Positions 1 to 12,130 of a stretch of 64,000 nucleotides of DNA are shown here, piece by piece (position 1 is the stretch's first letter; every line of letters starts with the position of its first letter). The DNA lies in the NCBI RefSeq assembly GCF_016802725.1, contig NC_052665.1, positions 4,340,001 to 4,404,000 on the forward strand. The letters run 5' to 3'. The DNA is from Solenopsis invicta (Eukaryota; Arthropoda; Insecta; Hymenoptera; Formicidae). Both the position numbers and the translations under genes were made by a program. The notes beneath the pieces were generated by a model that saw only the letters and a list, made by a program, of their open reading frames with translations, was not told the origin of the DNA and did not search any database.

Positions 1-1084
1 GGTCTCTTACACTAGCTGGAGCAGCGGTTACGCGAATGCACTCGTAAGAGTATAATCAAATAAAGAGTCCGCACATTCCCATTATACATTGTGCATTTCG
101 GGGATGAAAATAGCCCGAGAATGACTTAGCAACATTCGTAAAAAAAGTAAAAAAACAATTGTGTGGGCACTCACAGAAAAATCGCAAACTCACGTCTGAC
201 GACGTGATACGCCTACGCTCAACACTTTGATGTAAAAAAATATCTCGTCCCGTGACGGATCGCGCGATGTCCGTTTCAATCGACTGGTCGAAAACGCGCA
301 TCATTGACGGCGCGTCCTTCCGCGTGATACTCACGTTTCGACAAACGTACAGTTACAGTGTAGTTTTTTTGAACAACAAATCTGGTTTGTTAAATCTGCC
401 TGGGATTTTCAAGCTTCAATTTTGTGTACGATAAAACGGTAAATGGCACGGTGATTTCGGAACTCTCGATCGCGCGAATCGCAAATATGTAAACTAAGAA
501 CAATTCGAGAATTCCGGATTTACTGCAAGACTACGTGCGATATTTCCGATAACTAAGCGCGAAGCGTAAAAAAATAAACGATCGGATTGTCTCGCTACGA
601 AAGAAGTTACGTTCGACAGCTTATAGACACGACATCGCAAACGTAACAGATGAATATTAGTAGTCTCACTTGGGGAGCAGAAAAATCCGCGGCGTCGCTT
701 ACGACGTCGCTTACGAGGAGGCACTTGAAGAAGATGGACGCATCCTTGAAAATCAAGTACCTACGGATCGAAAGGAGTTTATACGCCAATCATACGCTAT
801 TGCCACTTAACAATTCCGCCGCCCTTAGTCAACGCAGCCATTGTTACATCGGTATCTAGAGTATTCACTGGCAAACAAAGCGTAATTAGCTGCAATATGG
901 CTATCTATTTAGGCCGAGCTAGTGACTAGCCGTATTCATGAGGATGAGTAATAGCTAGTCGCGTTGATTTGTCGCCCGGTCGACAAATTCCCACTACAAA
1001 GATCTTCGCTCGTTTCAATCTTTCTTCACGAATATCATTGATAACGAATTATTCGTCAGACAGAATAGACGATGAAAAATTAAT

Positions 1085-1321
1085 AAAGCAAAAGATTTAA
1101 GCTTACTTTTTAACTTTTATATTTTTCTTTACGTCTCATCTGTTTTATTTCACTTTACGAGCAATCGCTTATTCCAATTTCACGTAAATTGCATTCACGC
1201 TACTCGAAATTTTACGTGAAAGAAATAATTAAAATCAATTAAATAGATAAAAGATTATACTTTTTTTTTTATCTTTTACTTTACATCTCGTCTATCTTAT
1301 TTCACTTGAACTGCTTGCTCC
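1085..1321. repeat. Diverged tandem duplication, period about 158 bp
   Basis: The segment at about 1085-1175 (AAAGATT..TTTACGTCTC..TTTTATTTCACTT..GCTT) recurs at about 1243-1321 (AAAGATT..TTTACATCTC..CTTATTTCACTT..GCTT). Between them lies a perfect 11-bp inverted repeat TTTCACGTAAA / TTTACGTGAAA (1178-1188, 1211-1221). Confidence 0.6.
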
Positions 1322-3819
1322 AGTTACGTCATTACCTTCACCGTTAAAACTTTCTCGATTTTGATGAAATGAATATAACCAATTAAATGGACGATAATTG
1401 GCTCTAAGGATAGATTAAAAATGCAAATCGTGTCTAAAAGCGTAGATTTCCATACGATAGTACAATTACGTGCTCTCGTAATTTTCTCGTTTTACTTGTA
1501 CTTTTAGTCTCGATCGCCACTTGAAAGTTTTTATCGTTTTCTTTAATAGACAGACAATTTAAAGCAGATGTAAATCCACCAGAATCTCTAGCGCGTCTAA
1601 AACTACCGGTGATGTCGCTTCATTGTTGAATTTCGGCACGAAGCCATCATTTGTCATCTTATGGCTGCTCATTACCCGTCGCGCGATCTTCTACAAACGA
1701 TTTTGCGACAAGCGTTATTAGCCTCGTCTCATCGTCTTTCTTCCCTCTTTTCTTCGTCCGCAGCTCGATAAAGCGTCTCGACGGTGACTCATCGATCACT
1801 TTGAGTCCGTCGCGAGTTTAAGAGAGACCTTTCCGACCACGTGTCGTCTCAACCGTGGCGACACTTATTCCCTGACATTGATGTAAAGCACTTATGCCGA
1901 TGCCGCCTTTGCCAAAGTGCATCTTCGAATAACCGTGCCTCGCACTCGCAACGAATTTGAGATAGGTCACGATTTTTATGTCTCCAAGCCGTCAACGGCG
2001 AACGCATTACGTAGTGTCTTGCGCATTTACGACTATATTTTAATCCCTATTATTTATAATTTGTACTAAATGGCACAGTATCATCGGCCTGACAGCGTAC
2101 CATCTTAAAACCGATCCTTCAATTAGATATATTTTGTCCTCGAGCGCCTGAAACTGGATATCGCGTATAAAGGCGGCCTTTACGTCAAACGCGAGAGTAA
2201 CATGGAGACGTTTTGAAGCCGTGTCTGGAGTCGTGTCATCGCGGTAATGTCTGTTTACCGTTCGGCTATTCGAACAAAGACTAATTGCCGGGCTCCGCGC
2301 CGTCTCTCTCCTCTCTAGTCGTCAGAGAGAGTTCAGAGATCGCGAGTGGCCCCGTCGCTCGGCTTCAACCCTGCTCCGACACGTACTTTCGTACACGTGC
2401 GATATAGAACACGCTACGTATAAATTAACTTTCCCGCGCACGAAACGAACGTTTTTTTTCCCTTCGCCCCCTTTTTTATAGATATCCCTCCAGCACGCAC
2501 CGCCCCTGATTGCCTACGGGATATTTCACGAAGGTCCATGAATTTTTGCGCTCGTAAAAACACTTCTGCGAGTAGAAATGTGTGTTCTTTCTTCAGCCAG
2601 TTCGTATCTATGTGGTTTAACTGCGATCTAACTAAAGACATAAATAACGTCGTTTACCACGGCGAATTTGTAACAATGCTCGGATACCAATGTATCCAAT
2701 GGCGAACGATAAAAACGATGAAGAAAGAACCTTATTGAAATACTTAACAATTTGATAATAATTTATATTTTATTTCAGATAGTTCTGTGAACATTAAATC
2801 CTTACATCCGTAGAAAATTTAAAGACATTCTGTTCTAGCTGGGATTTTTATTTATTTTCGCCATTTAAGCGAAGTGAATTATGAGAGTAATTTATATTAA
2901 ACGAAATATATATTGATTCATTTACAATCACGTATATATAATTATCCCTTTCGTATTTGCGCGTCCCATACGTGATTGTATAAATTAATCGACGTGAATT
3001 TATCGTCACTTTTTTGTCATCTGGCTATTTGCAGAATTGTTTGTCCATGTCTCCGCGGAGGGCGAAATCAGAGAGTACCAAAACATAATACTGTTTGGAG
3101 GATAAACACTGATCCGAATGGCCATTACCGCGCAATATCCGATGAGCTTGAAACTCCGTGCTCCCGAGGGAAAAATTTCATCTACCGCGTCGCCATCGCA
3201 GAAAGATTCGTCCTTGCGAAAAATGCAATCCCGAATAAAGCTCACTGTTTGTCCCCTCTAATTTGCGCGACGTGGATTTCGCGGTGCGGTATCCTCCGTG
3301 CCGTGTGTAATAAAACAACGCGCGCTCGTGCGCGCGGGGAATACGTTACGGTTGAAAAATAACGTCTCGACAGAACAGTGGGCGGAGAGACGCGCCACTT
3401 TAACGTTATTGCACCAGTGAATTAAATCGCGGTCGATTCACCAGCTGCTCTGCTCGGTAACGAGCAGCCCCGACGTTACAATCATTTTTCAAACTAGTAA
3501 CCTACACTCCTCTGCCCGCCACCCCCTCGCAACATAATGTCGTAAATGAGAAGTACTTGACCTCCTCTCTTCTCCTCGTTCCCCATTACGGTCTAGGTTT
3601 CGTTCACCTCGCTTTTTTCACGTAAAATTCGACCGTGCTAAATGATTTTCCATCTTTCTTTTCTCGTTCCTACCCCTAACGTCGAGTTCATTGCCGCCGA
3701 CTCGATTAGTCAGAGAACGCAACTATTTCGAAGAAACGTATCAACAAAAGAGTCATTCAACGTACAAAATTCCCTGTTTTCAATTCTGTGGATACAAACA
3801 TGCTTTTTCAGAAACAACA

Positions 3820-4065
3820 GAATTAATCACTTTCACCTTTTTCATCTCACTCCCCCCCCTCTCTCTCTCTCTCTCTTTCTCTCAAATGCATTTTCTCTCG
3901 TTGCATTCTCATTCATTCCCTCCTGTATACAATTGCTGTCATTCTGACTCGTTTCCTTCCTCGCACACTCTTTCGCCTCTCGCACTCCCGTTCTCTCTCC
4001 CGCTTTTCTCTCTCACTCGCATTCGCCCTCTCTTTCTCTTTCCATTCCTTATTTCTTTTTTTTTT
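3820..4065 (+). repeat. Long pyrimidine-rich tract with C8 and CT run
   Basis: About 240 nt almost free of long purine runs on the plus strand, containing CCCCCCCC followed by a CT run (3851-3884), and ending in a T-run. Mirror-like polypyrimidine DNA of this kind can form triplexes; here that is inference only. Confidence 0.85.
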
Positions 4066-7000
4066 TATTCTGGAAACGATACAGATACCCTCCATTATGC
4101 TTGAACTGCAGAAGCCGTGAAGCTCGGCCGCGACGAGCGAGGCTCCGGGGATTGCCGAACGTAACGGAGCTGCCAACACAACAACAACAAGGCCGCTTCA
4201 CGAGTCTAATTCCTAGGCATCTAAGTTCACTAAGGGACTAACTTAGGAGAGACAATGGAATCGCCAGCGTTCCCGCACCGCGCGCTGAATCGACGTGCAA
4301 CGGAACGCAAAGCGGAAAGGATCGAGTCCCAGCTCGAGCTGGATTGTCAAGATGCACGTAAATTGACGTACCGTTCAAGTAATGCAAATCAAAAGAGTTT
4401 ACAGCTACGTCAGGTGTTTTCCAAGGTGGACATGAAACATTTTTATGAACCCTGTACATGTTTAAAAGACGATCTAACGATGCGACCGTGAGAGATCTTC
4501 GCGTTGGTCTGTCATTGCTGAATTGTACTAAAATTTTTCACCTCACTTTCGTCAAACTCCAAATATATATATTCTTTTTATTTAATTTCACATATATGCG
4601 TCATTATCGTAGGAAAAGATCTACTTGATCAAAATGATGTAAGCACCAGATTCGATAATTAGAGATTATATAAGCCACTATTTCAAATGTTAATGACCAA
4701 CTGAGCCCTTTCCTCTGATGACACATATACTTGTACTTGAAATTAAATAAAAAAATATATGTATAGATATTTCATTTTAAGTACAAACGTTATACTAGTT
4801 TAGCTACAAAATACAGACCTAATGGCAAACGCGGCGTGGCAGAAAATCAACGATACATGAACGATTGCTGCTTTGTGACTATTCAGAGTCAGAGACGGAG
4901 AGAAATTCACGTCGGCGGTGATGACAACGGTGTGTGAGACGCGACGATCGATCGCCGATCAATCGGCTTTGCCGATCTCGTTTCAACGCGATCACATTCG
5001 ATCCGATCGAGCGTGTAACGCGCACGGTAATGCGATAAAACATTGAGCGCTGCAACACCATTTAAGCCCGATCCTATGTGGCGCGTTGCATATCCCGCGT
5101 AGCGTAATGGGCGCTTTGTCAATCGATTTAGCACCGATTAGTCGACGATTAATTTGTATAAGTTAATCCGAAGCACCGATTATGTTACGGACGACGTTAA
5201 ATTACACGATATTATTATTGAAACGTGTCCCGCATAATAGCGACCGCGTACCAACTTGTGACGCATCGAAATGCGTAAATTACATTCCGAATTCTAAACC
5301 CGGGAGTTTTCATCCACCGTTTTGTACATTCTCCACTCGTTCGCAAGATAAAAGTCTTTTTGAAATTCAGTACACCCGCGAAACTGTAACTCACTTTACG
5401 CAATCTTGCGTCAGAATTCAAGATGGAGTAGCTGATAAAATACCTAATTTAAGGATATATTTTATATATATGTACGTGTGTTTTAATAATTCAATTTGTT
5501 TTTCGAATTACGACGCACGAAATTTCTAAACGAAATTCCATTCTGAATTCGGAACTTGTAGATCGTTTGAATCAGGCTTGCGGAGAATATACTTCATATC
5601 CATCGTAATCTCCGTGAATCTATCTCTGAGCCAAGATAATCCGCAATAAAACGAAAATCTTTGATTTATATGTAACGCCACGACGTTTCGTAAAGCCGAT
5701 CGCGCTCAGACTCGATAGAGGGCACGTTAAACTCCGGGATTCGTCACGTTAGTAGCGTCCCTTCTCGAATTCAACGTCCACGAAATCCAGGATGCTCCCA
5801 AAGGAGATACCGTTGCATAACGAACGACTACCAACAATGACAGCCGAGTGTTCACGTAACACCCCGTTTGCATCCAAATGGTATACGAGAATGCGGATCC
5901 GACTTACGCGAAATGGAGAGCGCTCGACACGCCGGGTCTAGTGGGATCTCGCGCTACTCGGGAAACGCGCGATACATATATGCGGCCGCCCGGCCGTACT
6001 GCCGTTACAGGACACGTCCCAATAACATGTATTGTATTTCCCGATGAATGTGACGCGCTTCCGAAAATACGTGGCTCGACCGGAAAACCCGGAAACGTTG
6101 GGAGGGGGAGAAGTGAAACGTAATTATTGAACCAACGGCGCGGCGTTCTCTCGCTAATTTCTCGTCGACATTGAAGTATTCGCGCGCATCGGTTTATGAC
6201 ATTTATTGAAATCAGAGGGAAACGTAACGCGTCGCGACACTCGTCTCTGTGCAAAATGATTTGCCCGTACTACACGAAATCTCGAAGGTAAACACCGACG
6301 TAAATAATTTCTACCGTTGTGTAACATTTTAATAAAAAAAAAAAAAAAAAAAGATTTTTCTTTATCTCTTTAATATTTCTTTTCTATCTACAATTGAAAC
6401 GTTCATTGAAAATGCTCTGTCAATTCAACGATTGTCCACTTCGGAATGTATCTATCCGTTTCTTCTTGAAATTTCTCTGGTTTTAACATCATTGCATACG
6501 CGGCCTTTTTTACAGCGCATTTTATCGCGCGGACAGCTTGATGGATCGCGAATCGCACGGCCCAAGGACGAATGTCGTAAAGTAAATATAAGATTATGCA
6601 CCGGCTACCTGTTGATCCGCGTCACAGCCTGAAGGAGTCATCAGTTTTTAAAATGTCATAACACCTGGTGCGAATACAAGCTGAACTCGAGCTCCATGAC
6701 GTACCACTTTGGAACTTCGAGATTGATCGAGGAGCCCACGATATGTACCAGTATCAATGTACAAATTCATGAAGGATTTCCGCGAAGGGTTTACCTATAT
6801 TTGGAGGAATTTAAAACAAAAAATTAAATCTTAGAGACAGAAAGGCTTCGATTCATCCTCCCCGAGCTTCTCGAAAGATAAAACTATTTTTACGTTGAAC
6901 CGTTCGATACGAAAGTAGTCAGAAAGTTGAGGAAATCGATATATCGTTTTAAGAGACATATAAAGGGTTCAATGATCCCATCCACTTTTAGAAAAAAAAA

Positions 7001-7594
7001 TTGCAGTGACTCGGAAAAATCGGACTTTGATTCATTATTTCGTACTTCCCGAGCAGCGTAATTGTTCAGGGGATAACAGGTCCGATCGTACCGTATGGTA
7101 CAAGAAATAACGCGACACTCGGGAAATATGGTTCCCGCGTTGCTGAGCTTGTTAACGGTAACTTCGTAAGGAAGAATTTCCGTGATATGTTTACTAGAAC
7201 TTCATAACTTGAAAATTGCACAAAACGGTTCTTTGCGTAGCAATTTTCGAGATAATTAGTTACGTAGCTTCCCAGTTCCATACTGTACATTATTTGTTTA
7301 AAAGAATATTACGAGTTACTTATTTAGATTGCACGTCGAGCGATACTTTAAAGCCTCGTTGCGTCAATGGTTATATACATGTACATATGTGTCGATACTC
7401 TCGCCGATAATTTTCGGTCCGAGAGGCGAGCGCGACATGCCGACGTTCCATTCTCTCTTAAGTTTCGCCATGACGAGTTCGGGCGCGCGATGCGATAAAA
7501 AGGAAAGGAAAAGAAAAGAAGAAGAAAACGAAAGAGTGCAGCGGGGAGCGTAAATAGTGTTTTAGTGTGTTTCGGTAGAGATTATGTCACTCAC

Positions 7595-8485
7595 TCGGCG
7601 TTGGTCTCCGGCGTGGGCAGATCACCGATGGTCGTCAGCGTCAGGGTGGACCAGTAGAGGGAGCCGAGATACTTCCTGGTGAGGGTGGCGTACTCGCCGG
7701 GCCGGTACGGATACACCCAGTCGCCCTGGAAGCGCTCGGCTTCGCTCAGCAGGAAGTAAAAGCAGCCGAACCAGTGGGCCAGGATGAGCAGTATGTGAAT
7801 GAGATTCAGCACGCGCCAGAGATTCGGATAGACCGTGCGCGACTCCACCATGTAGTAATAATTGTAGACTCGGTAGATCTTTAAGAACCTGGGAAACCTC
7901 AGCATGGGGTTGCTGCCGAGGTTCACCTGAAGCAGATCGAGCGGTAACAGCGCGAGTAGATCCAGGATGAAGGATTTGGACTTGAGGTAGTGGCCGGCGA
8001 GCATCCGACTGTTGTAGACCATTAGACCTTGCTCCAGATAGCCAGTGCGAAACTGCACTATCACGTCCAGGAAGAACACAACGTCGGTGAAGCAATCGCA
8101 GGTGAGCCAGGTGGAGGGTGCCAGCGCTTGCAGCTCCGGCATACTCTGACGGACAATCAGCGTCCAGAGATTGTAGAGGACGCAGGCTGACAGTAGCATA
8201 AGCCAGTAATAGTAGAAGTTCTCGTCGGGATTGACCACGGTCTTGGGTGGTCTCTGAGGCCTGCGGGGTCGCCTGCGGCGTCGAATACCCGTATTCTTGT
8301 CGTCGGTCGCGTCCCCCTCGCCTTCGGCGGTGTCGAGGGTCTCCTGACTCTCTGGTATCTGGCGGGTGGAGAATCTCTTCAGGAACGAATCCTCGCGCTT
8401 AAGCGGCGGCTTCGATTTCGTGGAAATCGCCGAGGACAGCTGCACGGTCGTGCGCAGTTTCATCCACCGTTGATTACTCTTCGTT
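7595..8485 (-). CDS. Cngl: CNG channel-like exon: S1-S5, pore helix and selectivity filter
   Basis: Internal coding exon of a cyclic nucleotide-gated, non-selective cation channel subunit of the plasma membrane. Read on the minus strand from 8485, it starts with one nucleotide of a split codon, then seven codons (TKSNQRW) to an internal Met at 8463. Counting from that Met: a Ser/Thr-rich linker with an Arg-rich run RRRRRPRRPQRP (61-72); S1 about 82-105; S2 118-140; S3 162-180; S4 with basic residues every third position (R189, R192, K195, R198); S5 about 213-239; pore helix 265-277; filter TIGD (278-281). There is no GYG, so it is not K+-selective. Vertebrate CNGA and the classical insect CNG subunit have Glu after TIG. 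The Asp here is what I recall for insect Cngl, and it is the main basis for the symbol. The acceptor is a pyrimidine-rich tract ending CCCGCAG (AG at 8487-8486). The donor is GTGAGT (7594-7589), leaving a 2-nt split codon. S6, C-linker and the nucleotide-binding domain are absent and must lie left of the window. Family call very secure; orthology to Cngl likely. Confidence 0.93.
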
Positions 8486-8607
8486 CTGCGGGCAGAAAGA
8501 TAAATAGGTCGCCAGTCAAGGAAGAAAGGGGAAACGGAGCGTGGATCCCGCGGATCCGCTCGCTCGAACCAGCTCCTGTCAATTTAGTTTTATCCATAAC
8601 GCTAAGG

Positions 8608-8638
8608 CCGTAAGCTTGAAAAATGTTCAAGCCTACGG
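8608..8638. repeat. Short hairpin about 120 bp upstream of the transmembrane exon
   Basis: CCGTAAGCTTGAA (8608-8620) pairs with TTCAAGCCTACGG (8626-8638) at 12 of 13 positions around a 5-nt loop. On the transcribed strand it lies in the intron about 120 nt before the 3' splice site, within range of the branch point. Any role in splicing is conjecture. Confidence 0.5.
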
Positions 8639-10792
8639 TAAATAAATGCACTTCGATTATGTGACTCGTCGCTTCTTTAATCAGGTTGTCACGTTGCCCT
8701 TTATTCCCAACATAAATAATGAAAAAAATAAAAATCATCATTGTTCGCAGATTGATTACGCAGATAAAAAATATACCCCGTAAACCGTGTATCTACAAAG
8801 GCAGTCATCAAGTAACATGAACTGTCAACTAAGATCATCTTAACATCTCGCGGATGTAAGAGGAATATCTGCAATAATAAAAACACTGATTCCGCCGCGT
8901 ACCTTCGTCGAGTTAAATGCATAAATTGCAATCTAAATAAACGCCCTCGCGAACACGTGTACGTACTCGATATTGGCATATCCGTTCAGAATATTTTTGA
9001 TATACTTACTTGAACGAGAGAGATACGCGGAGAACAATATATATTTTTCCTTGCCGGAGAAGAGAATTTAATAAAATTTTACAATTTAAAAAAGAAACTT
9101 GTAGCGTTTAAATATTGACGTTATGCATTTTTCACATGCGGCGGCAAATTTACATCACGCGCTACTCTATCGGATTTAATCGTATGCATTGACCTATGAA
9201 TTATCGGACGGCGCGGCGCCTGCACGCGAAAAGATAAAGTTCGAACGTGATAAAGGGCTTTTCAATGCGCGATACAAAATGCTGTTGGAGATATCTTTTT
9301 CACCATCGATCGAAATCCTGTTCGGCGACAAATCCTATTTTTCCGCTGTTCCTTCCGTCGCGCGGGAGAGGAACCCGATAAGCGCGGATTGTCCGCGCGC
9401 AATAAATAATCATGCGTCTCTCGCGTGTATCTACGGGTATTAAGTGAACCGCGTGATATACGAGTATTCTCCCGTAGGAAGCTAGTATGTACTTTAAAGA
9501 CTGATTTACCCGAAAGGAAACAATCTGTTCCGATGAGGCGCGTCAAATTTATGAAGGTACTAAACGGATCAAATCGTATATCATCCGAATAAAGAGAGTG
9601 TAGATCAATGAGGAGGGCAATATTTTCTGCTTTTCACGTCCTCGAATGCCGTATTTTCTCTTCAAATGTGTGTATGACATCAAAAACTAACAAAATTATA
9701 TCGCAACTTGTGCGCAAATCATTATTTAGAAAAATGTCACGAACAGAGCTGCAAAAAAATATAATCCCTGCAACTTCGCTTTCGACACTATTTTAAACGG
9801 CGAAAATTCGAATGTAAATTAATCTCCCGTTAACTGTGCTGCTTTTTAATGTACCCATCTGCAACCGACTTTTACTTCCCAACAAACATTACATATTCAT
9901 TTTCAGCAGTGTTTTACAATTAAATAAAAGTCGAAAGCACATATCATTTGACAATATAATATAAAATTTCTTCAAATTAAAAAATGTGATAGCATCTATC
10001 CAGTTGCAGATGAATTTGGAGCAAACATAACAAACTACGTGCTCGATCAATTTATCCAATTTTCAAGTTTATGAAGAGAATATTTTACATCTCGCGCATG
10101 AAAACCAATTAATTACGAAATATCGTGATTCTCTGAATCGGGTCACTCTTAAAGAAGAAATACGGTATCGCCGACGAGTATGATCGTGACGCTTTCACCA
10201 GAATTCGAGTCAACCGCATCTGTCGTCGCAAAACTGTTGTGACTGACAGATACGATTAATCCGCTTATGTTGAGGGACGACAACAAATCCGCGTTTTCGG
10301 CGAAATTCGGCGAGACATGCCAGCTTCGCTCGCCGCAGTCGTCGTCACGTGTGTCGTCGCGCGAGCGTATATCGTCCTGAAGGAAATACGATCGCACGAC
10401 GCACAAACGTGATTTTTAATCGGGATTCCGCGTGACTGCGAATGCCGAGAGTTCATCTCGAATCCCATGCATGCATGAGCTTCGTCGCGCAGGAATCGCG
10501 CGGAAAACACATCACAAGACGCCTCGTTCCGCAAGTCCTCGCTATGATCTATTCATCTAACAAACATACACGAAGTTGTATGGGTATACACGCCTACTAC
10601 TTCGTTCCATTCTTCAAACCTAGTGAAACGGAAGAAACACATCATTCTCTTTTTTTTTTATTCTTTTCGGGAAGATCAAATACACTCGTCGTATTCTCTA
10701 AGTTCTATGTAAGATAGGTAGTTCTTGCTTGAAATAAGAAACGAGCGAGAATCGAGATCAGATCAATTAGCTAGAGTGTCAGATGGATAGGA

Positions 10793-10825
10793 GGCAGACA
10801 GACAGACAGACAGACAGACACACAT

Positions 10826-10870
<45 letters not shown>

Positions 10871-10909
10871 TAGGTAGGTAGACAGACAAACAGAGACAGA
10901 GACAGACAC
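10793..10909 (+). repeat. CAGA tetranucleotide microsatellite
   Basis: Long run of CAGA units with a few interruptions (CACATACAGACAAACAGA and TAGGTAGGTAGA). Confidence 0.97.
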
Positions 10910-12073
10910 TGAAAAATCGCATACGTTAGACAGAGACAGTAACGGAACTAAAGGTCATTATTATGCCACTACGCATTCTTGAATCGTTAATGTAACATTC
11001 ATGTACAGTGTTGGTGGAAGTAAGTGTAGTGTAGTGTTGTTCGCGCATGTATCATATAATCCTTAAACTAGAACACTCTCCGATGCTTCGGATTTTGCTT
11101 CCTCTCTACTACGTATAATCTATTTTTTTTCTATTAAGGGATACTTTAAATACCATGTCAAACAATGCGTCGGTGAACGTGTTTATCGGAAATGTCAGTT
11201 AAATCTATTTTAAAGCGATTACCGTCGAGTTAGAATAATCTTTTTGCTTATGGAAATTTAACTGTCATCTATGTGGACAAATATCCCAAAAGGAAATTTC
11301 AAAGTATCATTTGCAAATAAATAACTTTCAACAACTTCGATATTTACTAGTGGCTTTCTGTAAAAAAAAAAGAAAGAAAATGAAATTTAAAGCATTCGGG
11401 ATTTCGAGGACAACGATTAAAAATTGGCGGATATCAGTGCTGATACAACACGAAATATGTATTCACTACGCGAGATGGTCCGTTCCAAATCGTATACACC
11501 AATGCCAATAGAGAAGAAATATTTCATTCGTGGCGTGAAATCGGTCGTTCGGTGGCTATTAATTCAAGCGTATTTCCCGGGTTACATCAATACAAAGCAA
11601 ATGAAGAAAATGAGCCATGTTATCGATACATCAATCAGAGCGCTAAATGCACGAATGACAGGAATAGAGTGCACGAACTCCGCTCTTCTAACGACATGAA
11701 CCGTTTTCTCTCGCCACCAGACACGCTCCTTGCGCTGGCCGTTTATTTGAATTTAATATTAATGATTTATTACCCAGAGAAACTTGCACGGTAATCGAGA
11801 TACCCCGTTGTCCACGAGCAAGAGTATCCGGTAAAAGTTGGCTAATTTTACTTGCAGATTACAAGCAAACGGCTCGTTGATCAATGAATAAAGTCATCAG
11901 ACGAGCTATCAACGCATAAGTTCACGAGTTCATTATAAACGTTTGAAATTTCAAAGTGTCCTTGGATATCAAAGAACAGATGCAGCGGTCACCTGTCAAC
12001 TAATCTAATACAGAGTGGAACACGAGTCGTACAGTAACCTGAGGTAATAGAGTAGGAAAGAGCGGAGAATGGC

Positions 12074-12075
<2 letters not shown>

Positions 12076-12127
<52 letters not shown>
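12076..12127 (+). repeat. GA dinucleotide microsatellite
   Basis: Uninterrupted AG/GA run of about 50 nt. Confidence 0.97.

Positions 12128-12130
<3 letters not shown>

Larger units (their letters stand above)
1..7594 (-). other. 5' part of the intron downstream of the transmembrane exon
   Basis: Starts at the GTGAGT donor and runs off the left edge, so this intron is at least 7.6 kb. I looked on the minus strand for the expected next exon (Tyr-Val-Phe-Thr start of S6, C-linker and cyclic nucleotide-binding domain) and saw no match. No other coding exon is recognised on either strand. Contents: a diverged tandem duplication (1085-1321), small inverted repeats (924-988, 1178-1221), a CpG-rich patch (about 2280-2400), a long pyrimidine tract (3820-4065), and moderately GC-rich stretches at 4100-4350 and 5880-6250 whose open frames match nothing I know. 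The intron begins with an in-frame TGA, so failure to splice would end the protein right after the filter. Confidence 0.7.

Noticed and set aside
7622..8095. 157-codon open frame overlapping the transmembrane exon
   Set aside because: Shadow frame of the channel exon on the same strand.
8460..8741. Minus-strand open frame running into the channel exon
   Set aside because: It crosses the CCCGCAG acceptor in a different frame; intron sequence.
9002..9065. GTAAGT donor on the minus strand that could end an exon
   Set aside because: Upstream frame has no start codon and no acceptor before a stop.
11003..11040. TACAGTGTTGGTGG resembling a transposon end
   Set aside because: No inverted partner found in the window.
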